Assembly: GCA_937128505.1 (NCBI GenBank)
Contig: CAKZMM010000069.1
Location: forward strand, 1 to 50,121
Length of the DNA stretch: 50,121 nt
Direction: 5' to 3'
Origin: an uncultured Thermogutta sp.
GTDB taxonomy: Bacteria; Planctomycetota; Planctomycetia; Pirellulales; Thermoguttaceae
Shown here: positions 27,565 through 37,127 of the stretch, in pieces
Layout: every line of letters starts with the position of its first letter
Position numbering within the stretch: position 1 is the stretch's first letter
Notes under the pieces: generated by a model
What the model was told of the DNA's origin: nothing
Seen by the model: only the letters and a program-made list of their open reading frames with translations
Databases searched by the model: none
Translations under genes and position numbers: made by a program

Positions 27565-28815
27565 ATGAGCCGATGGCCCGAGCGTCGCATCACCCACGCG
27601 GTAGCGTTTTTTTGCGTCGCGGGACTTTTAGCGGGGCTGATAAGTGTCGTAAGTCTCGGTGTCCTGGGATGTTCCCGGCCGCAAGAACCGTCCGCCACTG
27701 GGCCGGCGGTTCCGGCGGCAGGTGTCGGGCGAGCGTCAGCCCCTGAAGCCGAAGCGCCCTCTGCCGCGGTACCCGGGGCAGCAGGGGCAGGCGCGGTAAG
27801 CCAGCCGGCGGCGGCGACGGCGGATTTGGCCAAGCCGCTGAAGAAGGCGGAGCTTTTCGTGCGGCTTCCGGAGGAGATCTGCAACACCCCCGATGCCATG
27901 ACGCTTTTGCCGGACGGAAGCATCATCTTGTCGGTCCCGAATTTCAACGATGTATCGCAGCCGCCGGTGCTCATGAAGATTACGCCCGATAATCAGGTGG
28001 AAAAATTCCTCGACCTCCCCCCGAATCCGGAAACCGGTAAGCCCTTTGGCGCGCTGGGGATCTGCGTGGCTCCAAATGGCGATCTTTTCCTGGCGGATTA
28101 TCAGGCGGAAGGGAAGCAGAAATCGCGAGTCTGTCGGATCAAAATGGAAAATGGCATGCCGCGGGAAATCGGGCCGGCCGTGGAAGGTTTCAGCATTTCC
28201 AATGCCGTGATTTGTCGCGACGGTTACCTGTATGTCAGCGACACGCAAATCGACGCCGAAAAGAGGCCCGTCATTAGCGGGGTATTTCGCTTCAAATTGG
28301 AAGATCTGGAAAATGCGGTGATCAAATTGGCCGAACCGCTGATCCATGATCCGCACTTGATCGCTACGATCGAGACCCACAGTACCGAATTATCGCTGGG
28401 GGCGGATGGATTATGCTTCGACGATGATGGGAATTTGTACATCGGCAACTTCGCTGATGGCACTGTGCACCGGCTTCGCTTCGATAGCGAGGGAAAGGTG
28501 GTGGCCAATGAAATTTTTGCCCGGGCCGATCACATGAAGTGTGCCGACGGCTTATTCTACGACCGGACGCGGAAGCTGATTTTCGTCGCCGATTCAAAGG
28601 TCAATGCGATCCATATGATCAGCTTGGACGGCCGCGTTCAGGTGTTGGCACAAAATGGCGATACCGACGGATTGGACGGCGGCATGGATCAGCCTTGCGA
28701 GGCGATCGTCCGCGGCAACGAGGTGATCGTTTCCAATATGGATTGGCCTGTGCCCGGGCTGCTAAACCAGAAGTACGACACGCCCTGCACGCTGTCGGTC
28801 ATCCGGCTCGATTGA
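27565..28815 (+). CDS. Lipoprotein with SMP-30/NHL-type beta-propeller
   Basis: A 416-residue protein. The leader (HAVAFFCVAGLLAGLISVVS) ends in the lipobox VLGC with C36 as the lipidated residue. An Ala/Pro-rich linker (about 40-90) then precedes a propeller of gluconolactonase/SMP-30 type. Blade motifs recur: DAMTLLPDGSIILS, GICVAPNGDLFLAD, AVICRDGYLYVSD, GLCFDDDGNLYIGN, GLFYDRTRKLIFVAD. The family binds Ca2+ and includes sugar lactonases, but many planctomycete members are uncharacterised, so lactonase activity is only a possibility. The ATG at 27565 has GGGGAGG upstream at good spacing; an in-frame frame extends 20 codons upstream without one. It sits on the + strand about 320 bp before trpC, with no evidence of co-regulation. 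Confidence 0.85.
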   Translation: MSRWPERRITHAVAFFCVAGLLAGLISVVSLGVLGCSRPQEPSATGPAVPAAGVGRASAPEAEAPSAAVPGAAGAGAVSQPAAATADLAKPLKKAELFVRLPEEICNTPDAMTLLPDGSIILSVPNFNDVSQPPVLMKITPDNQVEKFLDLPPNPETGKPFGALGICVAPNGDLFLADYQAEGKQKSRVCRIKMENGMPREIGPAVEGFSISNAVICRDGYLYVSDTQIDAEKRPVISGVFRFKLEDLENAVIKLAEPLIHDPHLIATIETHSTELSLGADGLCFDDDGNLYIGNFADGTVHRLRFDSEGKVVANEIFARADHMKCADGLFYDRTRKLIFVADSKVNAIHMISLDGRVQVLAQNGDTDGLDGGMDQPCEAIVRGNEVIVSNMDWPVPGLLNQKYDTPCTLSVIRLD

Positions 28816-29134
28816 CCGGGGGTTGTCGCGATTGGCTCGCTTCGAGCGATTAACGGAGGGGTACCGGGGGGCCGGCATTTTGCCCCCTTGGGCAGGACTA
28901 GCCTTGCTTTTTTGCCGCAGCTTTTTGTGGTTGCTGTGCTGGGGCGTAAAAGCTGCGTGTTCGCGAAAGCTTGGGTGCCGTTTTCCTGGGCCGGTGGTTT
29001 TTTGTTTTTTGGCTTGAGCTTTAGGATGTTGCAAACGGCGAGTTCTTCAGCACGAGGATTGGAGGGGACGTCGGGCGGGGCAAACCCTGGAAAATCTGGT
29101 GAAATATTGCAGTGGGATTTCGTGGAGCTAAGCG
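28816..29134. other. 319-bp spacer before trpC
   Basis: G+T-rich on the + strand. No gene, array or clear hairpin seen. Confidence 0.4.
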
Positions 29135-29920
29135 GTGCCGGGTATTCTGGAGGAAATCATCGGTTGGAAACGGCGAGAGGTGGCCGAGCGCATTCGGGCA
29201 GAACCGCTGAAGCGGCTTTTGGCTCGGTTAGATTCGGCCCCACCGGTGCGCAATTTCTTCGCCCCGTTGGCCCCGCCGGGCCCGATTCGGCTGATTGCGG
29301 AGGTAAAAAAGGCAAGTCCGTCGCGGGGTTTGATTCGGGCTGATTTCGACCCGGGGCAAATTGCCGTCACCTATCAGAAGCACGGGGCCAGTTGCCTCAG
29401 TGTGCTTACCGACGAAAAGTACTTCCAAGGAAGCTTGGAAAATCTCCGCATGGTGCGGGCCCAAGTGGCGATCCCCGTATTGCGGAAGGATTTCATCATC
29501 GAGCCGTACCAAGTAATCGAGGCCCGGGTGAGCGGTGCCGACGCCGTTTTGCTGATTGCCGAGTGTCTCACGCCGCATCAGCTTGAGGAGCTCCTGCGGC
29601 TTGCTGGCGAGCTGGGGATGTACTGTTTGGTGGAAGTCTACGAGGCGGAGAACCTTGCTTGGGTTTTGGACTTGCCCGTCAAGCTGGTGGGCATCAATAA
29701 CCGAAATCTGCGGACCTTCGAAGTCGATCTGGAACACACGCTTCATTTGCGGGAACAAATCCCGTCGGATCGGGTCGTGGTGAGCGAAAGCGGGATTCGT
29801 TCCCGAGCCGATCTGTTGCGGCTCGAGGCGGCGGGAATCCACGCGGTTCTGGTGGGCGAATGGCTCATGTCGCAGCCGGATATCGGAAGGGCAGTTGACG
29901 AGCTATTGGGGCGGGTTTAG
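29135..29920 (+). CDS. trpC: Indole-3-glycerol phosphate synthase
   Basis: A 261-residue (beta/alpha)8 enzyme of tryptophan synthesis that converts carboxyphenylamino-deoxyribulose phosphate to indole-3-glycerol phosphate with loss of CO2. Conserved residues are in place: E56, K58 and SPSRG (IAEVKKASPSRG), K118 (LRKDF), E167 (VEVYE), N189 (INNRNL) and E218-S219-G220. Length matches monofunctional TrpC, with no fused TrpF. The start is GTG at 29135 with GGAG eight bases upstream; no nearby ATG fits. No other trp gene is in the window, so the pathway genes appear dispersed. Its end converges on mutY with only 44 bp between stop codons. Confidence 0.95.
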   Translation: MPGILEEIIGWKRREVAERIRAEPLKRLLARLDSAPPVRNFFAPLAPPGPIRLIAEVKKASPSRGLIRADFDPGQIAVTYQKHGASCLSVLTDEKYFQGSLENLRMVRAQVAIPVLRKDFIIEPYQVIEARVSGADAVLLIAECLTPHQLEELLRLAGELGMYCLVEVYEAENLAWVLDLPVKLVGINNRNLRTFEVDLEHTLHLREQIPSDRVVVSESGIRSRADLLRLEAAGIHAVLVGEWLMSQPDIGRAVDELLGRV

Positions 29921-29964
29921 GCGAAAAGCGGGGGCGAGCTTGAGCAAGAAGCGGGGGGGCGGGT

Positions 29965-31200
29965 TCAATCCTGTCGTTCCCCCTCAAATAGGCGGGCGAG
30001 CTCGTCGGCGAGCTTTCGGGCCGGACGTGTCAGAGCCAAATCGCGCAAGTGTTGCCGGCTTATCCACGCCTTTTCTCGGTGGGGAGCCCAACGAGAGATC
30101 CGTTGGCTAACCTCGGAGCATTTGCGGGCCGAAAGTCGGAGCAAGAAAACTTCCGCCCTAATGCGGTAAACGGTGACGGAGTAATTCTGCGACCCCAAGT
30201 GTTGAAGTGCATTTTTTCGGCAACCGGAAAGCTGCCGCAAGGCGTGTCGAAGGCCGTGGGGATCTACCGCCCCAGGGGGGGCGGCAAGTGCTGGAGGGTT
30301 GCCTTCACCAAAAAGCGGACTGTCCGCCGTTAGAGGTATCCGCGGGAAGTCCCAAAGGCCCCCCCAGCGCTCCTTATCGGCGTACTGCCACATGAGGAGT
30401 CGGTCCTCTGCGACAAGCAGCAGGGTGAGTTCCTGCTGCCTAATGACCGGCGGGCGTGGCGCGGAAACCGGCAGTTTTCCCGCTTCGGCGAGCCGACGCC
30501 CTCGACAAAGCTGTTGCAAGGGGCACTCCGAGCAGCAAGGATTCCGCGGCACGCATACCCGCGATCCCAATTCCATCATCGCCTGGTTGAATTCGCCGGG
30601 ATGCTGCGGATCGACCCAGTGGGCTGCGATCTCCCAAAGAAGCTCATCCGTCCGGCTATGCCCGATGGGTTCGGTGAAGTTGATAAGCCGCACCAATACG
30701 CGGCGGCAGTTCCCGTCTAACACCGGTACTCTTTGCCCGAAGGCAATCGAGGCGATGGCACGGGCCGTATACCGCCCGACGCCTGGCAGCCGTTCTATCA
30801 GGGGGAGTTCCCGGGGGATTTGGCCGCCGAAATCCGTGAGAATCTGATGGGCCGCCCGATGCAGATGAATCGCTCGGCGATAATAGCCGAGCCCTTCCCA
30901 AAGCTTCAGGATTTCCTCCAGGGGGGCATGGGCCAGGGATGCAACGTCCGGAAATCGGGCCAAAAACCGGGGGTAAAATTTGAGAACCGTGGTGGTCTGA
31001 GTCTGCTGGAGCATGACCTCGCTGACCCAAATCGCGTAGGGGTCCTTCGTCTTTCGCCACGGAAAAGGCTGGGCGTTTGTTTCGAACCACCCCACTAGCT
31101 GCTGCCGCAACCGCTTAATCCAGGTGGCTTTGCCCACGCATGGGCCACTTGTCTTTTCCAATAATGAGCGCGAGGATTTTCTGACCATGCGGTGCTTCAT
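29965..31200 (-). CDS. mutY: A/G-specific adenine DNA glycosylase
   Basis: A 411-residue base-excision repair enzyme that removes adenine opposite 8-oxoguanine. Features in order: catalytic E61 in WVSEVMLQQTQ, helix-hairpin-helix LPGVGRYTARAIAS (about 138-151), catalytic D162 in VLDGNCRRVL (Cys replaces the usual Val after DGN), the 4Fe-4S ligands C216, C223, C226 and C232 in Cx6Cx2Cx5C spacing, and a C-terminal Nudix-like 8-oxoG recognition domain (from about 255). The frame is open for another 139 codons upstream, but that part looks non-coding. The ATG at 31200 (MKHRM) or at 31188 (MVRKS) fits, each with only a weak AGCAGG. It is divergent from the TPR-like gene. Confidence 0.92.
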   Translation of the reverse strand: MKHRMVRKSSRSLLEKTSGPCVGKATWIKRLRQQLVGWFETNAQPFPWRKTKDPYAIWVSEVMLQQTQTTTVLKFYPRFLARFPDVASLAHAPLEEILKLWEGLGYYRRAIHLHRAAHQILTDFGGQIPRELPLIERLPGVGRYTARAIASIAFGQRVPVLDGNCRRVLVRLINFTEPIGHSRTDELLWEIAAHWVDPQHPGEFNQAMMELGSRVCVPRNPCCSECPLQQLCRGRRLAEAGKLPVSAPRPPVIRQQELTLLLVAEDRLLMWQYADKERWGGLWDFPRIPLTADSPLFGEGNPPALAAPPGAVDPHGLRHALRQLSGCRKNALQHLGSQNYSVTVYRIRAEVFLLRLSARKCSEVSQRISRWAPHREKAWISRQHLRDLALTRPARKLADELARLFEGERQD

Positions 31201-31633
31201 CCTGCTGCTTTTCTGAAACTCTCGCCCTAACCAACGGGGGGAGAACGAGTAATTATTTCGTACCAAATCCGGAGTAGCCCACACATTAAGTTTGGTAAAA
31301 TTGCGGAAATTTTGGGAGGATAAGATGCCCCCACAGTCTGTGGCCGGGAAGGGAGCTTGCTGTTGTTGACGGCCCATAAGCCCGGGTGAAACCTCGTCAC
31401 CGTGGCTCCGTGATCGTACAATCGGGGCGTATCTGTCGGCAGAGCGCGATCCCCATGGCGAGATTCCCGCATGGGAAACCGTAACCAACAAAAAGTCGCG
31501 CACGACACGGAGGCTTAAAAAAGAAAGAAAGCAGTTGGGTTTCTCGCCGCTGGTGGTCAGGGATAAAAAAGTTTTGGACGATGCAAAGTCAACCTCGCGG
31601 ACTTTAGGCCGAGACAATTTGAAATTTTGAAGT
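31201..31633. promoter_or_regulatory. Divergent intergenic region between mutY and the TPR-like gene
   Basis: A 433-bp region that must hold promoters for both flanking genes. I could not pick -35/-10 boxes with confidence. The mutY reading frame stays open across it, but the translation is not protein-like. Confidence 0.35.
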
Positions 31634-32197
31634 ATGGCAGAGAATGGGGACGGGACAAAGCAACCGGGCCGACGAAGGCGAGGCGTTCAGCGGAAAGGTG
31701 CCTCGCAAGATTCCATCCGATTGCAGCCGGTGATGGGCGGAGAAGCTTATGAGTTTGTTTTTCCCAAGTGCGTCCGGGAGCGGGCCGAGGATATCCGCGA
31801 AGTTTATGAGATGTTAGAAGCAGGGGAGACGGAACTGGCGGCCGACGAGTTGCGGTGGTTGCTGGAGGAGTGTCCGCAGCTTTTGGAGGCCCACCAACTG
31901 CTAGGTGAGATCGCGCTTGCGGAAGGGGATATCCGTTTGGCCCGGGCTCATTTCGGTCGGGCCTTCGAGCTGGGGTTGAATGCCATCCCGCAGCGTCCTT
32001 GGCGGGGGAGGTTACCTGCGGATCGGCCCGCTAATCGACCCTTTTTTCAGGCCGGTAAAGGATTGATTGTGACCCTGCAAAGCTTGGGTCAAAAAAAGCT
32101 GGCCCAGGAGGTGCTGGACCGACTTCTCGATTTGGATAGCCGTGACCCGCTGCGGCTGCACGAGTTATTGCGGCAGGGAGAGGAGCCGGTATCTTGA
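31634..32197 (+). CDS. Hypothetical protein with TPR-like helical repeats
   Basis: A 187-residue cytoplasmic protein. A basic N-terminus (PGRRRRGVQRKGA) is followed by about two tetratricopeptide-type helical pairs near residues 53-115 (EVYEMLEAGETELAADELRWLL, then LLEAHQLLGEIALAEGD, then RLARAHFGRAFELG). A final pair lies near 140-175 (LIVTLQSLGQKKLAQEVLDRLLDLD). TPR proteins serve as docking surfaces, so a binding role is likely, but the partner is unknown. The ATG at 31634 has no strong ribosome site. It is divergent from mutY and not obviously in an operon. Its coding-like composition and coherent repeats make it a real gene. Confidence 0.7.
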   Translation: MAENGDGTKQPGRRRRGVQRKGASQDSIRLQPVMGGEAYEFVFPKCVRERAEDIREVYEMLEAGETELAADELRWLLEECPQLLEAHQLLGEIALAEGDIRLARAHFGRAFELGLNAIPQRPWRGRLPADRPANRPFFQAGKGLIVTLQSLGQKKLAQEVLDRLLDLDSRDPLRLHELLRQGEEPVS

Positions 32198-33289
32198 GGC
32201 GCTTGGACATAGGTGCTGCTGCTTCTTTGAATTGCTGCGGGAACCGGGGGCAGGAATACCATAGTGGCCGATTTTGCCCATGTGGGGTGCTACGGCGTCT
32301 GATTGCTGCGCCTTGCGTTTCGGTGGTTTTGGCGTTTTGGGGCTTCGCTCCAAAGGGAGTGATTTTCGCAGCCTCTGCGTCGCACCGCGGTAATTGTCGG
32401 GATGATGCGGCTAATCCGTAAAAGAGGGCTGGTCCAATCGAATGAAAATGGTGGAAACCTGCAGGAGCTACGTAGTCAAGACCCGCGGCAGAACTGACGC
32501 GGTTTTGGGGCAGGGTACTCTGTCCCCCAGGACTTAATCTCGTCTGGCCCCGGCATACCGCATGGCCATCGTCCGACCGCCGAGCACCGCGCGGACCGAT
32601 TGACTTGCCGGGTCCCCGTCTTCAGGAAGGTGGCTTCCCCCGGTGATCCCTGATGATTCCGCTTCAGTAGATTGGATAATTAGGGGGTTATAGATGATCT
32701 GGGAATCATGGTGAGAATATGGGCTTTCCGTGGCCGGAATGATTTTCAAAAGCTGTCTGCTGGAGGGCTTTCCTGAGAGGATGGGGTTTTGTCGGGAGTA
32801 TGAGGGTGGAACTGACCGATCGAAAGATGGGAAGGGATGGCTGACGTCAGGTCACGTTGGCCAATCGGCCAATGCGTCCCACCAGGTCCTTTTTGGTTAT
32901 ATCGTGGTGGGTTGTATTTCGTGTGCTGTTAATTAAGGAACATCCTTGCTAATAATGGATTGCCGAAGACTTCCATTACACGAATGGATTATTTTCGTGG
33001 ATCTGGATTATTTCCGTGGATCGGAGGTGGATAACTCCCGTTAATTACCTGAAGAGGATAGCTCCTGCGTATTAGAACCGTCACGGGTAAGCGTCTTTTT
33101 GTAACTTTTCCAGGATGGGACATAAGGCATTGAGGCTAATCGCCGGGGCTGAAGGCCTTGTAGCATCACGGAGTTTCGCGATTCAGTAATAAGAAGTAAT
33201 AAGATCAGTAAAAAGGAATAGGAGATACGGAAACTGAAATATGCGGAAACTGTTTCCGGAAATGTTTACGGACATGAGGATAAGGCAAA
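32198..33289. other. 1.1-kb spacer
   Basis: No convincing gene. A frame from 32194 overlaps the previous stop and contains a leader-like hydrophobic stretch (VSVVLAFWGFAPKG) but ends after 75 codons. A 19-bp tandem pair lies at 32982-33019, and short AATAAG and GGAAACTG repeats occur between 33185 and 33270. Confidence 0.45.
32982..33019. repeat. 19-bp tandem pair
   Basis: Two adjacent 19-base units sharing TGGATTATTTYCGTGG, followed by a fragment of a third. Confidence 0.75.
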
Positions 33290-33601
33290 ATGTCTAAGCG
33301 TTTGTCCGACGCACGTGATCTCGAAAAGGTGCGGCGGCTTGTGCGAGCCGAGTTCGCCATCATGGCAGGCTCCAAGAGGCCGGAGAAATCTCCGCGGGCA
33401 AAGGGCGCGATAAGCTCCCGGATTCGTGAGGAAGTACTGTCCGATCGCGGACGGCCGGTGGCTCGTAGCTTTCGGGCGGGCGATCTGATGGCTATCTGGT
33501 TTTTAGACTACGGATTTGTTCAGTTTTATGATTCTTCCGGTAATCTTGCAGCCACCGTAGATCTAACGGGCGCAAAACGCTCACTGCGCCGCGTCGCTTA
33601 G
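33290..33601 (+). CDS. Small hypothetical protein (103 aa)
   Basis: I do not recognise the family. The N-terminal half is basic and helical (RDLEKVRRLVRAEFAIM; SKRPEKSPRAKGA), and the C-terminal half looks like a small beta fold (GDLMAIWFLDYGFVQFYDSSG, then AATVDL). There is no signal peptide or membrane segment. The ATG follows ATAAGGCAAA, a short but usable ribosome site. Amino-acid composition is more protein-like than that of the frames in neighbouring spacers, and the charge pattern suggests nucleic-acid or ribosome contact, which is speculation. It stands alone, followed 27 bp later by a 23-bp duplication. Confidence 0.55.
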   Translation: MSKRLSDARDLEKVRRLVRAEFAIMAGSKRPEKSPRAKGAISSRIREEVLSDRGRPVARSFRAGDLMAIWFLDYGFVQFYDSSGNLAATVDLTGAKRSLRRVA

Positions 33602-33627
33602 CCCTCCGCGGGTCATACAGATCTTCT

Positions 33628-33673
33628 CTCCGTCGCACGGAAATAATGATCTTCGTCGCACGGAAATAATGAA
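33628..33673. repeat. 23-bp tandem pair
   Basis: Two adjacent 23-base copies (33628-33650 and 33651-33673) sharing CGTCGCACGGAAATAATGA with two mismatches elsewhere. This is one of the least diverged repeats in the window. Confidence 0.85.
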
Positions 33674-33828
33674 AATGCTCCGGGGGTGTAAGAATTATTC
33701 CTTACCGGGGCACCTTGATCCTTACCGCGGGAGTTCGCCGGCCGCAGCCAAAGTGATTTGCCGGTTCGCACAACTTGGCAAAAAAGAGTGGGCTACGCAA
33801 GTTGCGCATAAAGGGCTGCTTAAGCAGT

Positions 33829-35148
33829 TTAGATTCGCGATTCCCATTTTCCGCGGGTAAAGTCCGGGATTTCCACCACCTTTCCCCCTTCGTTTAACGA
33901 CTGTTCGGATAGCGGCATGATCGCGCTCCAGGCTGCCGCATCGTACGCATCAATCGGAGAAGGCCCCCCGCTGCGAACCGCCTCTAGGAACGCATAAAGC
34001 ACGAAGAAATCTCCGCCGGCATGTCCGGTCTTCTCCGCTTGGGCACGATGCTGCGTCCAAAGCGGATCCTCAAACTCGGAAGCGTACTTGTCGAACCCTT
34101 CCCATTGATAGCGGGGACTTCGGCCTTCGATCCAGATGCTGTTGATTCGCGAGTCGTAACTGGCAGTGGTCCCCTGGAGGCTGTAGTACACGGTGCTCGG
34201 ATGAGGCCGAGCGCTCTTGGTGTCGTAACGCAGGTCGATCAGCACGCCCTTCGCGGTGCGGATGAGCACGGTGGTGGAATCGGCCGTTTTGAACGTGTGA
34301 GTTCGGCCGAGATGACCTTCCGGGAAACGTTTGTTCACAAAATGTTTCATGGCGGCATGCCGGGTATCGGCCGCCACCAGCGAGACCATCCGGTCCCCGC
34401 GGTTAATCCCCAGCCACTGAGCCACAGGGCCGAGGGAATGCGTCGGATACAGATTTCCGCGGTAGTCCCGAGCCAATTCGCCCCGCCAAGTGAGGGAACC
34501 GTCGGGCTCGAAGGCGATGACCCGGCAATCGTGCACGTAGCCGCATTCGGCGAAGGTGAGCTCTCCGAAAACCCCGCGGCCGACCATATTGAGGATCGCC
34601 ATGACCGGGTGCCAATAACAACAGTTTTCCGCGAGCATATACAATTTTCCGGTTTCTTCCGCGGCATGAACCAGCCCCCAGCATTCGTCGAGGGTGATGG
34701 CCGCGGACACTTCGCTGAGCACATGTTTACCTGCCCGCATGGCGTCGATAGACATTTCGGCATGCACCTGCATGGGCGTGGCCACGAGGACTGCTTCCAA
34801 GTCGTCTCGCTGGAGCATGCGGCGATAGTCGTAGGGATCGCTGCCGTAGCCGGCCGGCGTGCGTCCTTCCCGAGCGGTAGCCACTAACTTGGTGGCTCGG
34901 GCCAAGCGGTCTGGCTTAATGTCGCAAACGGCGGGCACTTCTGCCCCCATTTGCAAAAGTAGTTGCATCAGATAGGTGCCGCGGCCTCCTACCCCGATCA
35001 CTCCGATACGAACCGGCGGCGAGCCGGCGAACGCGGGCGGAGATTCTTGGGCCAGCGAATGGTTGGCCAAGATCCATCCCAGGCTTGCCCCCGAAACTTG
35101 GGTAGCCAGATCCACTGCGAAAGCCCGACGCGATTGCGGTTGGCTCAT
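33829..35148 (-). CDS. Gfo/Idh/MocA-family oxidoreductase, GH109-like, Tat-exported
   Basis: A 439-residue protein. The N-terminus has a twin-arginine leader (SRRAF at 6-10), then the Rossmann NAD(P) motif IGVIGVGGRGTYL (about 48-60) and the EVSAAITLDECWGLV stretch. The substrate domain has AENCCYWHPVMAILNM, GRGVFGEL and LYPTHSLGPVAQWLGINRG. The last two motifs closely resemble GH109 enzymes, which use tightly bound NAD+ in an oxidation-elimination mechanism to cleave alpha-N-acetylgalactosamine. Planctomycetes carry many paralogues of unknown substrate, so glycosidase activity is inference. The ATG at 35148 has AGGAG at 8 bases; the longer open frame upstream lacks a leader and a ribosome site. 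It is third in a - strand set with the DUF1501 and DUF1549 genes. Confidence 0.88.
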   Translation of the reverse strand: MSQPQSRRAFAVDLATQVSGASLGWILANHSLAQESPPAFAGSPPVRIGVIGVGGRGTYLMQLLLQMGAEVPAVCDIKPDRLARATKLVATAREGRTPAGYGSDPYDYRRMLQRDDLEAVLVATPMQVHAEMSIDAMRAGKHVLSEVSAAITLDECWGLVHAAEETGKLYMLAENCCYWHPVMAILNMVGRGVFGELTFAECGYVHDCRVIAFEPDGSLTWRGELARDYRGNLYPTHSLGPVAQWLGINRGDRMVSLVAADTRHAAMKHFVNKRFPEGHLGRTHTFKTADSTTVLIRTAKGVLIDLRYDTKSARPHPSTVYYSLQGTTASYDSRINSIWIEGRSPRYQWEGFDKYASEFEDPLWTQHRAQAEKTGHAGGDFFVLYAFLEAVRSGGPSPIDAYDAAAWSAIMPLSEQSLNEGGKVVEIPDFTRGKWESRI

Positions 35149-35725
35149 TGTTGGATCTCCTGCAATTGGGTTAGGGCGAAAAGATCTTCCGGAACCGGCT
35201 CCAAAATGTGCACAAAATTCCGAAATGTGGACAAAACGTGGACGAAAAATCTGGGCTCTTGTGCATTTAACCACGGGGAAACAGTCACCGCTAGTCGACG
35301 AGTGGTCGAGCTTCTTCGACGAAGTAGCACAGCTAAAGCGGGGGTGGATCAAAAGTGCCCTATCAAGAACGCTATGGAATACAATGCGTTAAGGAGTCGG
35401 GCTTATGCGGAAAAGTTGTGGCCCCCGGCATATCGCCGAATGCGGTGCTCGAGCCGCTTTGTGCCTGGCGGCCCGAAGCAGCCCCACGCCAGTCGGGGAA
35501 AGCATCGTCTTAGGGCGCGAGGTTTTATGCACAATGATGCAACCGCGGCAGGCAGGAAAGGATGGTCGCCCCGCTAGGCTTCTCGGGAGCGATTCCACAG
35601 TCGCCCCGCCCGGTACGAAAGCATGGATCAATGGATTTTGATCGGCGGATTCAAATCTAATCAGCGGGCTCAAATGCGGCCCCAATCGCCGAGCGGAAAA
35701 AACGACTCAAACGCCAGCAACCCGC
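35149..35725. other. 0.58-kb spacer between DUF1501 and GH109-like genes
   Basis: No gene recognised. A short run of AAATGTGGACAAAA-like units lies at about 35202-35250, 50-100 bp upstream of the GH109-like start. Confidence 0.45.
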
Positions 35726-37126
35726 TCACGCTATAATCTCTTTCAGAAGTCCGCCGCTCGGTGCGCCGTCGTTGCTATCGGGAATCAGCTTCACCAAATG
35801 CCCTTGCGGGTGTCGTAGCGTTGTCGTCGGGTCGATCCCCAGCAACTGATAGATGCTGCCGATCAAATCGGTGGGATAAACCGGGCGATCCTTGACGTAT
35901 TCACCTTTTTCGTCGGAGGCTCCGACGACTTGCCCACCCTTGAAACCACCGCCGGCCACTAAAGCCGAGAAGCAATGTCCCCAGTGATGCCGCCCGCCAT
36001 TCCACGGCGATTCCCACGCGATTTTTGGCGTTCGGCCGAATTCGCCGCTGCACCACACGATGGTGCTTTCCAGAAGTCCACGTTCCGCCAGATCGCTAAT
36101 GAGCGCCGCCAACCCGCGGTCTAGTTCCGGCAACTTGCGCCGCATAATCACGAAGTGCTCTTTGTGGGTATCCCAACCTTTATAGTTGATCGTGATGAAT
36201 CGCACGCCGCGTTCCACCAGCCGCCGGGCCACCAGGCAGGATTGGCCGAACGTGCTCCGCCCGTAACGGTCGCGGACTTCCTGGGATTCCTGAGCCGGGT
36301 CGAAGGCCTTGCCACTATCGCCGAGGATCAAGTCATAGGCTTGTTCTTCTGCCTGAACGAGCTCCTCGATCGGCGGGGTACCCTGCATGGCCTTTCGCAG
36401 GGTATCCAGTTCTTGGAGCATTTCGCGTCGCCGTCGCTGCTGAGCCTCGGTAGTTCCCGGGGTGATAATTCCTTCAACGGCGAAGGGTTGACGAGCCGGA
36501 TCACCCCCCGTGGCAAAAGGCTTGTAACGCGGCCCGAGGAAACCTGCCTCCGAAAATCGCCCTTGCGGCTCGGTGAGAACCACATACGGAGGGATCAAGC
36601 TCGGTGAAACCGGATTTTCGTGCTGAGTGGCAAAATACGTGATGACCGCCCCTAAATGCGGATAAACAATCCGATCGCCCGGCATTCGCCCGGTTTGAAC
36701 CAGATAAGCCGCCGTTTCGTGACTATTGATCCCGTGAGTCATGCTCCGGATCAGCGAGTACTTATCGGCGATCTTGGCTAGTTCCGAGAGTTGTTCGTTG
36801 ATCAAAATACCGTCGACATTGGTGCGGCTGGGCTGGGTGAATTGCCCGCAGTAATCGTAGCCGGCCTTGGGTTTCGGGTCGAAGGTATCGAGCTGGCTTG
36901 GCCCGCCCCATAGCCAAATTTGGATGACCGCCGTAGCCTTCGCCTGGGAATTGGGCTGGGCGTAGAGCAGATGTCCCCAACCCAAACGCGGGGCAAGACT
37001 CAGCCCCAAAAGCCCGAAAATCCCCCGCCGCAACATCAGCCGGCGCGAGAGAGTCCTCGCCCCTTCGCTGGCAGCTTCTTCACCGCCGACATGCATCACC
37101 ACCTGAGCCAGTTCAAGCTGGGTCAT
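35726..37126 (-). CDS. DUF1501 family protein
   Basis: A 466-residue member of the DUF1501 family, which is abundant in planctomycetes, distantly related to alkaline phosphatase/sulfatase folds and of unproven function. The N-terminus has an Arg-rich leader (SRRLMLRRGIFGLLGLSLA) compatible with Tat export. Family marks: IQIWLWGGPSQLDTFDPKP, SLIRSMTHGINSHE, FITINYKGWDTHKEHF, WCSGEFGRTPKIA and GRHHWGHCFSALVAGGG. The ATG at 37126 has AGGAG seven bases upstream, and that ribosome site is part of a 24-bp duplicated segment. These genes usually follow a DUF1549/DUF1553 gene, as here (gap about 260 bp), and the two are thought to act together in the periplasm. Confidence 0.93.
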   Translation of the reverse strand: MTQLELAQVVMHVGGEEAASEGARTLSRRLMLRRGIFGLLGLSLAPRLGWGHLLYAQPNSQAKATAVIQIWLWGGPSQLDTFDPKPKAGYDYCGQFTQPSRTNVDGILINEQLSELAKIADKYSLIRSMTHGINSHETAAYLVQTGRMPGDRIVYPHLGAVITYFATQHENPVSPSLIPPYVVLTEPQGRFSEAGFLGPRYKPFATGGDPARQPFAVEGIITPGTTEAQQRRRREMLQELDTLRKAMQGTPPIEELVQAEEQAYDLILGDSGKAFDPAQESQEVRDRYGRSTFGQSCLVARRLVERGVRFITINYKGWDTHKEHFVIMRRKLPELDRGLAALISDLAERGLLESTIVWCSGEFGRTPKIAWESPWNGGRHHWGHCFSALVAGGGFKGGQVVGASDEKGEYVKDRPVYPTDLIGSIYQLLGIDPTTTLRHPQGHLVKLIPDSNDGAPSGGLLKEIIA

Positions 37127-37127
37127 G

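Noticed and set aside
31201-31617. N-terminal extension of MutY by 139 codons
   Set aside because: The frame is open, but the translation has no family resemblance, and MutY normally begins close to the helix starting near residue 25 of the chosen product.
32194-32421. 75-codon frame overlapping the TPR gene stop (TTG start)
   Set aside because: It has a leader-like stretch but no ribosome site and nothing after it. It could be a remnant of an exported protein, too weak to list.
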